NCBI GenBank assembly: GCA_930633495.1
Contig: CAKNFJ010000001.1
Span: 3,371,001-3,435,000, forward strand
Length of the DNA stretch: 64,000 nt
Source of the DNA: Hyphomicrobiales bacterium
Lineage (GTDB): Bacteria > Pseudomonadota > Alphaproteobacteria > Rhizobiales > Beijerinckiaceae
Direction: 5' to 3'
Positions 27,374 to 34,999 of this stretch are shown here, one piece after another. Below the pieces are notes generated by a model, which was not told the origin of the DNA, did not search any database, and saw only the letters and a list, made by a program, of their open reading frames with translations. Made by a program: the position numbers and the translations under genes. Within the stretch, counting starts at the first letter, position 1. Each line of letters begins with the position of its first letter.

Positions 27374-28426
27374 ATGAGCCCGCACCAGTCTTGTGATGCC
27401 GCCGTCTACGGTGTCGATCTCGGCAAGAACATCTTCCACGTCGTCGGCGTGGATCAGAGCGGCCAGCTCCTACGGCGGATGAAGTTCCGGCGCGAGACCT
27501 TGCTGGCGTTCTTCGATCGGGCAGCGCCAGCCCTCGTCGGCATGGAAGCCTGCCCTGGCGCGCAGTGGCTCGCGCGCAAGCTCCAAGGTCTCGGCCATCG
27601 CGTGCGCATCATGCCAGCGCAGTTCGTGAAGCCATATCTGAAGTCGAACAAGTCGGACACGCTGGATGCCGAAGCGATCGCGGAGGCGGTGACACGCCCG
27701 TCCATGCGGTTTGTCGAGGCCAAGGCAATCGAGCAGATCGACGTCCAGTCTTTGCATCGCGTCCGGGACCAGATGGTGATGCAGCGCACGCGGCTGATCA
27801 CCCAGATGCGCGGCTTCTGTCTCGAATATGGTGTCGCCATCAGGCAAGGCGCCGGTGTCTTCAAGCTGGATCTGCCGCGTGTCGTGGCCGATGAGGAGAA
27901 CGACCTATCGCCGGCGATGCGCCGATTGCTGGCAGGCTTGTTCGAAGACCTGGCGCGCCTCGAAGGTCGGATTGCCGAGATCACGCGCGAGATTGAAGCG
28001 CTGGTCCAGCGGGATGACGTCGCCCGGCGGCTGATGACGGTTCCTGGCATCGGCCCCCTCGGCGCCAGCGCGCTCCTCGCGGCCGTCGGTCGCGGCGTCC
28101 AGTTCAGGAAGGCGCGCGACCTCGCAGCCTGGCTCGGGCTCGTGCCACGGGAACACTCCACCGGCGGCAAGCAGACCTTGCTCGGGATCAGCAAGCGCGG
28201 CAACGGCTATGTCCGACGCCTGCTGATCCACGGCGCACGGTCCTGTCTGATGCATCTGGATCGGACGCGCCACGCCCTGGGAGCCTGGCTCGACGCGCTG
28301 GAACAGCGCATGCACATCAACAAGGTGACTGTCGCCTTGGCCAACAAGATCGCTCGCATCGCGTGGGTGATCATCCAGAAACCGGGTGCGCTCTACGAAC
28401 GACGCGATCCTGCGTTCATGTCGTAG
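27374..28426 (+). CDS. IS110/IS1111-family DEDD recombinase
   Basis: A 350-residue recombinase combining a RuvC-like DEDD domain with a C-terminal serine domain. Acidic residues visible are Asp15 (YGVDLGKN), Glu58 (VGMEACPG) and Asp95/Asp98 (KSDTLDAEAIAEA). The C-terminal Transposase_20 part has PGIGPLGASALLAAVG and GGKQTLLGISKRGNGYVRRLL, with the likely catalytic serine near residue 272. AGGAGAAGAG precedes the ATG. It looks full length. Members of this family are guided by an RNA encoded in the element's own non-coding end. Confidence 0.95.
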   Translation: MSPHQSCDAAVYGVDLGKNIFHVVGVDQSGQLLRRMKFRRETLLAFFDRAAPALVGMEACPGAQWLARKLQGLGHRVRIMPAQFVKPYLKSNKSDTLDAEAIAEAVTRPSMRFVEAKAIEQIDVQSLHRVRDQMVMQRTRLITQMRGFCLEYGVAIRQGAGVFKLDLPRVVADEENDLSPAMRRLLAGLFEDLARLEGRIAEITREIEALVQRDDVARRLMTVPGIGPLGASALLAAVGRGVQFRKARDLAAWLGLVPREHSTGGKQTLLGISKRGNGYVRRLLIHGARSCLMHLDRTRHALGAWLDALEQRMHINKVTVALANKIARIAWVIIQKPGALYERRDPAFMS

Positions 28427-28655
28427 AGGCCTCCGGGAAGCAGATTGCGAGGCTCGGGAGAATGATGACGAGACAGTCGATCGGCATGCCGTAAGCCCTT
28501 CGGTCGAAAGCGGGCTTCGCGCCCGAACCAGCTTAGTGGGAACGGCATGCGCGCATCTCATCATGGCCTGGCTGCAACAGCAGCCCACTCGCGAGAGGCC
28601 GGATACATTTACGCAAACTGTCGATCGTCAGCAGCCCCCCAAATCGCCTTGCAAT
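28427..28655 (+). ncRNA. Predicted guide (bridge/seek) RNA of the IS110/IS1111 element
   Basis: The long 3' non-coding end is where IS1111-group elements encode their guide RNA (family knowledge). It can fold: GCATGCCGT (28484-28492) pairs perfectly with ACGGCATGC (28542-28550), enclosing AAGCCC (28493-28498) with GGGCTT (28512-28517). The hairpin loop 28499-28511 exposes CGAAAGC, which is complementary to GCTTTCG, the sequence spanning the insertion junction in the IS3 host. An alternative inner hairpin CGGGC/GCCCG (28511-28525) is possible. RNA ends are unknown. Confidence 0.5.
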
Positions 28656-28670
28656 GACGGAGCGGACCAT
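28656..28670 (+). repeat. Right sub-terminal inverted repeat of the IS110/IS1111 element
   Basis: GACGGAGCGGACCAT, perfect inverse of 27319-27333, three bases inside the inferred right boundary. Confidence 0.85.
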
Positions 28671-28673
28671 ACA

Positions 28674-28933
28674 TTTCGGCGGATGACGTCCTGCAGCATC
28701 TCACGGTCAAGCGCTAGGTCGGCGACGAGCTTGCGCAGCTTCGCGTTCTCGTCCTCGAGCTGCTTCAGCCGCCGCATCTCGGCCGGCAGCAGCCCCTCGT
28801 ACTTCTTCTTCCAGTTGAAATAGGTCGCCTGGCTGATTCCGGCCCGCCGGCAGATCTCCGCCACCGGAATCCCATCCGCGCCCTGCTTCAGGATGAACGC
28901 CTTCTGCGCGTCCGAGAACTTCGAATCCTTCAT
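28674..28933 (-). pseudogene. IS3-family orfA, 3' end cut by IS110
   Basis: A helix-turn-helix protein, MKDSKFSDAQKAFILKQGA onward, with the leucine-zipper-like tail RLKQLEDENAKLRKLVADL. The normal ending RRKL-stop is interrupted after codon RR plus two bases; the frame now reads into the IS110 end and stops at 28628. The gene is nearly complete, but the frameshifting link to orfB is destroyed. Confidence 0.85.
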
Positions 28934-29025
28934 CGTCTTCCGCTCCTCCCAGCCCGTGGGAAACGACGCGGAAACTCTAGCTCAAAGCGATCCAGTTTTA
29001 AGGGCTCAGATCAGTCAGATCAATG

Positions 29026-30474
29026 CTAGTAAACGTTCTTCGGATTGATAATGATCAGCGTGGTTCTCAGTAAGATCGATATGTCGAGCCAGATGCTCCA
29101 GTTGTCGATGTACCACAAATCGTATTGCAGCCGCTCCGTCATGCTTTCGACCGTCGGCGTTTCTCCGCGACTGCCATTGACCTGGGCCCATCCGGTCAGG
29201 CCGGGCTTCATGAAACGCCGCATCGGATAACGCAGGATGAGGTCTTCATAGGCGTCGTCATGGGCGACCGCATGTGGGCGCGGACCGACGATCGACATCT
29301 CGCCGCGCAACACGTTCCAGAGCTGCGGCAGTTCGTCGATGCTGCTGTGCCGGATGAGCCGCCCGATGCCGGTCACGCGCGTATCGCCCTTGCTGGCTTG
29401 CCGGAAATCCGGGCCGTTCTCCATCACCGTCATGCTGCGGAATTTGATGATCCAGAAGCGCCTGCCGTTCATGCCGTAGCGCAATTGCCGGAACAGGGCT
29501 GGACCGGCGCTGTCGACCTTGATGGCGATCGCAGTGATCAGCATGGTCGGGGCAAGGGCAAGCAGCGCTATCGATGCCACGATGATATCAAGTGCCCGCT
29601 TCAGGATGCGCTCAAAGATGTTCAGCGGATGCCGCTGCACCTGGAACGACATGATGCGGCCGAGGTGCCGGGATGGCCGAAGCATGATCTCCGCCGCTGC
29701 ATCGTCCATGGCGAAGCTGACGGGCAATGGCAGTGTGCGCAACTGCTCGACGATCTGGGCGACAACGGGGAGGCGGTGAAACGGGATGGCAATGACGATC
29801 TCATCGACATAAAAGTTCCGCACTGCGGACTGCGCCTGCTTGAGCAACGCACGGATCTGTTCGGCATCGATGTCCGAGGCCGCGACCTTCAAGGTGTAGA
29901 CGGGAATATGGCCATAGCGCTGCATCTCGGCGATGCAGGATGCCGAAGTTACGGAACCATCTTCACATATGGCCAAGATACGGCGGCTGGCGAACAGGCT
30001 GCGATCCAGCGCAACCTGATAAAGCCGCCGCCACACCAGCCGGGTTGCGATAATTCCGAAGAACCCTACGACAAAAAATACGGCGACATAACCTCTGGAA
30101 ATAATTTCTGACATACGCAGCAGGAATACCGCAAATATTATTGAAAGAAATGCTCCTATCCAAGGCAGAATTATATTTTTTATCTTTTTCCTATGAGTTA
30201 ATGATTTATAATAATACTGGCTATTTCGTATGTTTGCGATAACACAAAATAATATTGCTATAACTACTCCAAATGAAATACTCTTAAAAGGATATCCATA
30301 GCTATTAAATCTAATAATATGATAAATTATATCCGATAACATACTCATGGATACGATGGATATCGAATCCATTAAAAATACAAAAAAACCAATATTCTCA
30401 TGCTTAGGTAAAATCTGTCTTGATTTTACCTCGTTTCGCCGGGGCGATATTTCACTTGAGTCGAACGTAGTCAT
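29026..30474 (-). CDS. Polyprenyl-phosphate sugar-1-phosphate transferase (WcaJ/ExoY type)
   Basis: A 482-residue initiating enzyme that moves a hexose-1-phosphate from a nucleotide sugar to undecaprenyl phosphate, starting the repeat unit. The N-terminal half has four or five helices and a CoA-binding-like fold. The catalytic C-terminal domain has FRQLRYGMNGRRFWIIKFRSM, SSIDELPQLWNVLRGEMSIVGPRP and RMKPGLTGWAQVNG-like motifs. The ATG at 30474 is chosen because upstream alternatives (30486, 30504) overlap a GTTAAC palindrome and lack a ribosome site. The upstream third is AT-rich. It is the first sugar-adding step of the locus. Confidence 0.93.
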   Translation of the reverse strand: MTTFDSSEISPRRNEVKSRQILPKHENIGFFVFLMDSISIVSMSMLSDIIYHIIRFNSYGYPFKSISFGVVIAILFCVIANIRNSQYYYKSLTHRKKIKNIILPWIGAFLSIIFAVFLLRMSEIISRGYVAVFFVVGFFGIIATRLVWRRLYQVALDRSLFASRRILAICEDGSVTSASCIAEMQRYGHIPVYTLKVAASDIDAEQIRALLKQAQSAVRNFYVDEIVIAIPFHRLPVVAQIVEQLRTLPLPVSFAMDDAAAEIMLRPSRHLGRIMSFQVQRHPLNIFERILKRALDIIVASIALLALAPTMLITAIAIKVDSAGPALFRQLRYGMNGRRFWIIKFRSMTVMENGPDFRQASKGDTRVTGIGRLIRHSSIDELPQLWNVLRGEMSIVGPRPHAVAHDDAYEDLILRYPMRRFMKPGLTGWAQVNGSRGETPTVESMTERLQYDLWYIDNWSIWLDISILLRTTLIIINPKNVY

Positions 30475-30496
30475 GGACGCCCCCATTTGGATGGAG

Positions 30497-30513
30497 GTTA
30501 ACATAACGTTAAC
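30497..30513. promoter_or_regulatory. GTTAAC-N5-GTTAAC palindrome upstream of the sugar transferase
   Basis: GTTAACATAACGTTAAC lies 23-39 bases before the start at 30474. It also fits TTAA-N7-TTAAC, the CtrA-box consensus of alphaproteobacteria, with CATAACG as spacer. GTTAAC half-sites recur at 37504 and 37529 upstream of the tyrosine-kinase gene. Confidence 0.4.
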
Positions 30514-31371
30514 GCGGCTCGCAACAAGTAATTATCGGTCGGAATTTTGAAACTTATAGCCAACTACTATAGGTTTTTGGTTTGGAAGTTGCGGCAGCTA
30601 TTCGAGAATTACAAAATAAACGTACGAAATTACCGGCGTCAAAACCTAGTTATGTCTCATATTGCGCTTTTGATCATTTTGACGTTCCATGTCAACCGAT
30701 ATTCTGCATATTTTTGAAGCTGAAAATGCCGTGATTCGTCTTGCTCCTCTCTGCTGGAGTTGGCTCATGACAGGCCTCTTTTTGCTTCATTTAGCTGCTG
30801 TCATCGTTTTGGGCCTCATATGCGAAGCTGCAAGCGATTTGCCTTGGCATGGTTAGCTTAAGGGCGCTCATCAAGCGTAGTTTCGTTTTTCGTTCTCTGT
30901 CTGATGATTTTATTGCAGGATTTTGTAGTAATTTCTCGCTGCGATTTAATGATTTATGATTGAGTTTTATTATTAATGCTCTCGTAGTTCATGGAGATAT
31001 GAAAAATTACTTTATCTATTTTTTAGTTATATTTTATTATCCATATAATTTTCGCATTTACGACATTTTTCTTGATCAATATTGTGGTTTTTCACGCCAA
31101 AATTGTGACAATTGTGGTTTTTAGGCGGGGGCTCCGCTTTCAAGATCTCGCTTTGAGATGGAGGCGCGCGGGCTTCCAGCGACAGCCGGCGGGGCCGGTT
31201 TGACGGATGGCTTCGACGCTTTCGCTCTTCTCATGAAGGCTGACGAGCCCGCCGCGTGGTCCGGTCTGGATGCCTTGGCGAACATGCGGCTGGAGCACGG
31301 ATGGCTGGCGCGCCCGATCTATGCGTCGCCCTGGTCCGCGCAAGGCGGGGAGCGCCGCTGCTTCGGGCTGG
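30514..31371. other. AT-rich gene-poor gap with short direct repeats
   Basis: No convincing gene. From about 30540 to 31125 the DNA is strongly AT-rich. ATTGTGGTTTTT occurs at 31081-31092 and again at 31111-31122, exactly 30 bases apart, with ATTGTG also at 31102. A GC-rich frame of 78 codons (31158-31394, plus) has no recognisable product and overlaps the end of the next gene; I leave it unannotated. Confidence 0.5.
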
Positions 31372-33375
31372 CTATGGTGTGCGGAGGCTTCTGAGATAGT
31401 CGGGATCGACTTCGGAGATCAGGCGCTCGGCGATTGATCTTTGCGGTGGCGAGGCTGATCGATATGCGGCGACGAGAGCTGGCCGCAACTCGGGCTGGCG
31501 TGTGACGACCACGCCGATATCGCGCCGGATCATATCCTGAAGTTCGGGGTCGAGCGCCTTCGTTTCTGCTCTCAAAGCGGCGCCAAGCCGGAGCGGCAAT
31601 AAGGTCATGTCGTTGGGGGCCGTATAATACGACATCTTCAGCAAGGCGCCGATGTCGTATCCGGCAAGCTTGTCGCGCTCGGCGAGCAGGGCGAGCATGA
31701 GCCAGGCGTCGCTGCGATGCGGCGCGTAGCGCAAGGCGCTCTTGAGATCCTCACCAGCCAGTGAAGAGTCGAAACTTGGCTTTGTGGCTGTATCGGCTTC
31801 GCGGCGCGCGATCCGTGCCCGCACGCTCTTTGTCCATAGATCGCCGCGCACGGCGGCGAAGGCCGCGGCCCTTCTGATGTCGTCATCGGGTGTGTTGGCC
31901 GAGATGGCCTCCCGAATGAAACGGTGCCGGCCAAGCTCATAGGCCTCGGCGCCAAGAATCCAGGTTGCTTGCGCAATGAGAACAAGCGCCAGGAGCGACA
32001 ATGCACCGCGCGGCCACAGCGCCGAGGGCGCTCCGGTCATCGGGCTCGCGTGCGGCGATGCGGTCTGCGAAAGGGGGGCGAAGCCTTCGCGCGAACTCAA
32101 GCTTTGGCCAAATGCGACACCCCCGACGATGCTGACAAGGAGTGATGCCCCGAGCCCGAGCAACCCGCCGTTGACGAAAAGGAGGAGCGGGGTCATCGCG
32201 AGCATCGTTGCCCCCGCGCCTGCAAAAACATAGTCTTGTCGCCGTGTCAGGCTGCGGCGGAACAGTAGCCAAGCGCAGCAGAAGATCGCGATGATAAGGC
32301 TGCCGAAAAAAGCACGGCCCAATTCGATCGTGATGACGGCTGCTGCCGTTGGCGCTTGGTTCGCGTTCGAGCTGGCGTCGCGATAGATCGGGAGAAGGGC
32401 TTCGTAGGTGCCGGCACCCGTGCCGGCGAATGGGACGTCTGTGAGCATCCGCTCAGTGGCGATGGGGCTTTGCATCGACCAGGCAATGGCGAAATCGACG
32501 TTCTGCCTGATCGGAACGAGTGCAACAGCTCCGAATAGTATGACGATGACCGAGACGGCCAAACCCGCTTTCCCCCACGGGCCGGGCGACCATCGGTGGA
32601 TAGCGAAAATGGCGCCCTGCGCCGTAATCCCGAACAGCGCGGCGACGATAGGACCGGTTTCGCTGCGGATCAGGAGCGCGGTGGCGCAGATAAGGAATGC
32701 GACGCAGGCTGCGGCGAAAATGGCAACTGGCGGCGTGCTTGCTCGCCGGGCTTTGCTTGGGCGCGGCAACTGATCGTAGATGTTGAGGGCCGCGGCGCAG
32801 GACAACACCACTCCCATCACGGTGATCAAGGTGAGCTCTTCCGCGTCGGCCTGGGCCCGGTCGAACAATCCCAGTTCGATGACGACAAGTTGCGCCGCAG
32901 TCACGGTGGTGACGGCAATCAGCAAGTAAAGAAGGTTCGTGGCGTGCTTCCGATCGAGAGCGACCGCAGCGGCGACGAGCATGGTGGCTGCGACCATGCA
33001 ATACTGGACGAGCGAGAGAAGTGTCGCACCGATATCGACGGTGATGGCGCCAGTGAGCGGCCGGTTCAGAGCGGACGCGGCGCTTGCCCAGATCTGATTG
33101 TCGAGAGACCTTGCCGGCATCGGCAGAAGTTGGAGCACCATCCAGAGCGCCGGTGCCGCGAGAACGGCAATGAGGGCCGGGTGTATCAGGCGGGTAAAGC
33201 GGCTTAGCGCGACGGCAGGCACGAAGAATGCTGTCGTTGCGAGTGCTACGGCGAGGATGGCCAGGGCAACGCCGATTGCCTGAAGCGCGTCGATCATTCC
33301 CATTACCGGGATGAGAGCGACAATCATGGTCAAGGCAATGAACGGAATCGTCATCTGGTTTCGATCCAGGCGCAT
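31372..33375 (-). CDS. Wzy/O-antigen-ligase-like membrane protein with C-terminal helical domain
   Basis: About 667 residues. The first ~460 hold ten or more membrane helices, with a large loop containing FAGTGAGTYEALLPIYRDASS (around residues 335-355), the pattern of Wzy polymerases and WaaL ligases. The last ~200 residues are soluble and TPR-like (AAAFAAVRGDLW, then LKSALRYAPHRSDAWLMLALLAERD). It probably joins polysaccharide repeat units at the periplasmic face. The ATG at 33375 (MRLDRNQM) is chosen over 33396. Substrate specificity cannot be read from sequence. Confidence 0.8.
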   Translation of the reverse strand: MRLDRNQMTIPFIALTMIVALIPVMGMIDALQAIGVALAILAVALATTAFFVPAVALSRFTRLIHPALIAVLAAPALWMVLQLLPMPARSLDNQIWASAASALNRPLTGAITVDIGATLLSLVQYCMVAATMLVAAAVALDRKHATNLLYLLIAVTTVTAAQLVVIELGLFDRAQADAEELTLITVMGVVLSCAAALNIYDQLPRPSKARRASTPPVAIFAAACVAFLICATALLIRSETGPIVAALFGITAQGAIFAIHRWSPGPWGKAGLAVSVIVILFGAVALVPIRQNVDFAIAWSMQSPIATERMLTDVPFAGTGAGTYEALLPIYRDASSNANQAPTAAAVITIELGRAFFGSLIIAIFCCAWLLFRRSLTRRQDYVFAGAGATMLAMTPLLLFVNGGLLGLGASLLVSIVGGVAFGQSLSSREGFAPLSQTASPHASPMTGAPSALWPRGALSLLALVLIAQATWILGAEAYELGRHRFIREAISANTPDDDIRRAAAFAAVRGDLWTKSVRARIARREADTATKPSFDSSLAGEDLKSALRYAPHRSDAWLMLALLAERDKLAGYDIGALLKMSYYTAPNDMTLLPLRLGAALRAETKALDPELQDMIRRDIGVVVTRQPELRPALVAAYRSASPPQRSIAERLISEVDPDYLRSLRTP

Positions 33376-33560
33376 ATGCGGACCTGCCCGGCACAAGTCC
33401 TAGAGACTAGATGGCGTTAGCAATAGGTTCTAAATAGGCGGTCAGCAAATTAAATACGAATGGCTGCGTCTGCCTGACCAGGAAAACCTTTCCACCAGCC
33501 TCACTCCGACGCTTTGGCCCGGCGCGCTCTGCCTGGGCGCGCCTGCAAGTGGCCTTCCCG

Positions 33561-33587
33561 CGCCCCGAATACTATATACTCGGGGCG
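33561..33587. terminator. GC-rich hairpin after the export lipoprotein gene
   Basis: CGCCCCGA (33561-33568) pairs perfectly with TCGGGGCG (33580-33587) around an 11-base AT-rich loop. It lies 17 bases downstream of the stop at 33604 on the minus strand. There is no clear U-run, so it may be a pause or mRNA-end structure rather than a classical terminator. Confidence 0.4.
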
Positions 33588-33603
33588 AAGCCTATGAATG
33601 GAA

Positions 33604-34845
33604 CTATCGCGTGGTTGTGATCGGTGCCGGGGTGTTTACGATCGTGGTGCCCGCGCTGGTCCCCCTGGCCGCGGCCCGGAGCGCGTATCCGTTGGTCGCA
33701 TAGATAATCGGATCGTTCGCGGTGGCCATGATCGTCCGCAAGAAGTTCAGGAACTTCGTGGCTTCGACCGAATCGGCGTTGGACGTGTAGATGACGTCCT
33801 TGTTCCGCATTTCGAAATTCTGCGCGAGGAAATAGCCGGACGGATCGCGCAGATTCACGGCGTAGACGATAGGAATGATCGGGCCTTCGAACCTTTTCAC
33901 ATCAACGCCGAGCTGACGAGCGACCTCGCGGGTCTCGCCGCGGTAGAGGAAGACGGAACTCGGGTCGGCCTGTCCGTCGCTCAGGCCGCCCTGCTTGCCG
34001 ACCGCTTCGGCGAGCGAGATGCGCCACGCATCAAACTTGAACTGGCCCTGATTGCCGACGGCGCCGAAAGCGACGAAGGTCTGTGGCTGGCTGTAGAGAT
34101 AGATGACGTCGTTCGGCAGCGTGTAGATGTTGTTGGCGGGCTCATACATCAGCGCCCCGAACGGAACGGTGGCCCGGTGCCCCGCCCGCTCGAGCGAGAC
34201 CCACATGTCGTAACCCTGGTTTCCAGGGCCGCCGGCGCGGGCGACAATATCGAGAATGCGCTCACCAGCGGGGCTTGCAGGAAACCGGCCAGCGGTTCGC
34301 ACGTCGCCCAGGACGCTGATCAGCGACGTGTTCTGCTGCGCGAGGGAAACAACGACCTGCGGCTCGAGGGCTCGCGCCTTGAGCCGTTCCACGATGTCGC
34401 GCTGGATTTCGGACGGCGTACGCCCCTTGGCGAGGACGGTGCCGGCATAGGGGACGGTGATGTCGCCCTGTTCGTCGACCGCTTGATTGGGAACGGTGAC
34501 GAAATTGCCGGCCCGGACACCGGAATCCGAGGTGAAAAGCCCTCCGGCGGCGGCTTCGAAAACGGTGATGCTGACAATGTCGCCGACCCCGAAGCGGAAG
34601 GCCTTCGGCGGTGTCCGCTTGGCGAAGGCCGAGGAGAATTTCGGCGAGTTATGCGCCAGGATACGGCCGATCTCGGGCGTCAGCGGGACCAGAGCATAGG
34701 GCAGGGTGGTCGATTCGGGGTTTTGGGAGGCAGCGCGGACATCCCGCTGGGCGGGGCCGCTGCTCGGCATGGTCTCACAGCCTGCACAGATCAGCGCCAG
34801 GACGCTGACCGTAATCCTTGCCCAGTTTCGCGACGCGGAAATCAG
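33604..34845 (-). CDS. Outer-membrane polysaccharide export lipoprotein (Wza/ExoF-like)
   Basis: Forms the outer-membrane exit channel for the polysaccharide. The Poly_export domain is FRFGVGDIVSITVFEA, with NFVTVPNQAVDEQGDITVPYAG, followed by SLBB-type repeats (ISVLGDVRTAGRFP). The first ATG is at 34770, but the frame stays open upstream and codes a perfect lipoprotein signal, ISASRNWARITVSVLALICAGC, ending in a lipobox cysteine. No ATG, GTG or TTG exists in that extension. A CTG at 34845, with GGTGG upstream, is the best start candidate. From 34845 the protein is 413 residues; from 34770 it is 388. Confidence 0.85.
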   Translation of the reverse strand: MISASRNWARITVSVLALICAGCETMPSSGPAQRDVRAASQNPESTTLPYALVPLTPEIGRILAHNSPKFSSAFAKRTPPKAFRFGVGDIVSITVFEAAAGGLFTSDSGVRAGNFVTVPNQAVDEQGDITVPYAGTVLAKGRTPSEIQRDIVERLKARALEPQVVVSLAQQNTSLISVLGDVRTAGRFPASPAGERILDIVARAGGPGNQGYDMWVSLERAGHRATVPFGALMYEPANNIYTLPNDVIYLYSQPQTFVAFGAVGNQGQFKFDAWRISLAEAVGKQGGLSDGQADPSSVFLYRGETREVARQLGVDVKRFEGPIIPIVYAVNLRDPSGYFLAQNFEMRNKDVIYTSNADSVEATKFLNFLRTIMATANDPIIYATNGYALRAAARGTSAGTTIVNTPAPITTTR

Positions 34846-34999
34846 AACAGTCCACCCAAGTTTGAGTTCGACGGATAAGGCGTATTTACATTTTGGCTCA
34901 ATTTAGACCAGCGAATTATGCCGGCAGGCCTAGGACCACGACAGTATGTTTCCTATTTGCAACAATCTCTTGTGTGCCGGCTCTGTCGGAAAGAAGCCG

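Larger units (their letters stand above)
27312..28673 (+). mobile_element. Complete IS110-family element, IS1111 group
   Basis: About 1362 bp inserted inside the IS3 element. Sub-terminal 15-bp inverted repeats ATGGTCCGCTCCGTC (27319-27333) and GACGGAGCGGACCAT (28656-28670) are perfect and lie a few bases inside the ends, as in the IS1111 group. One recombinase gene lies between. The 5' non-coding end is short (62 bases) and the 3' end long (247 bases). There is no target duplication, as expected. The ends have one base of ambiguity, a T shared at both junctions. Confidence 0.88.
26652..29013 (-). mobile_element. Truncated IS3-family element split by an IS110 insertion
   Basis: The right terminus read on the minus strand is TGATCTGAGCCCTTAAAACT from 29013, only 12 bases beyond the stop of the sugar transferase gene. 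orfA (28674-28933) and the beginning of orfB (26652-27311) are separated by the IS110-group element 27312-28673. Removing that insert restores CGCCGAAAGCTCTGA, the normal RRKL-stop end of orfA. The left end and the last third of orfB are missing. Confidence 0.85.

Noticed and set aside
31158..31394. 78-codon GC-rich plus-strand frame
   Set aside because: No recognisable product, overlaps the end of the polymerase gene, and competes with an equally open antisense frame.
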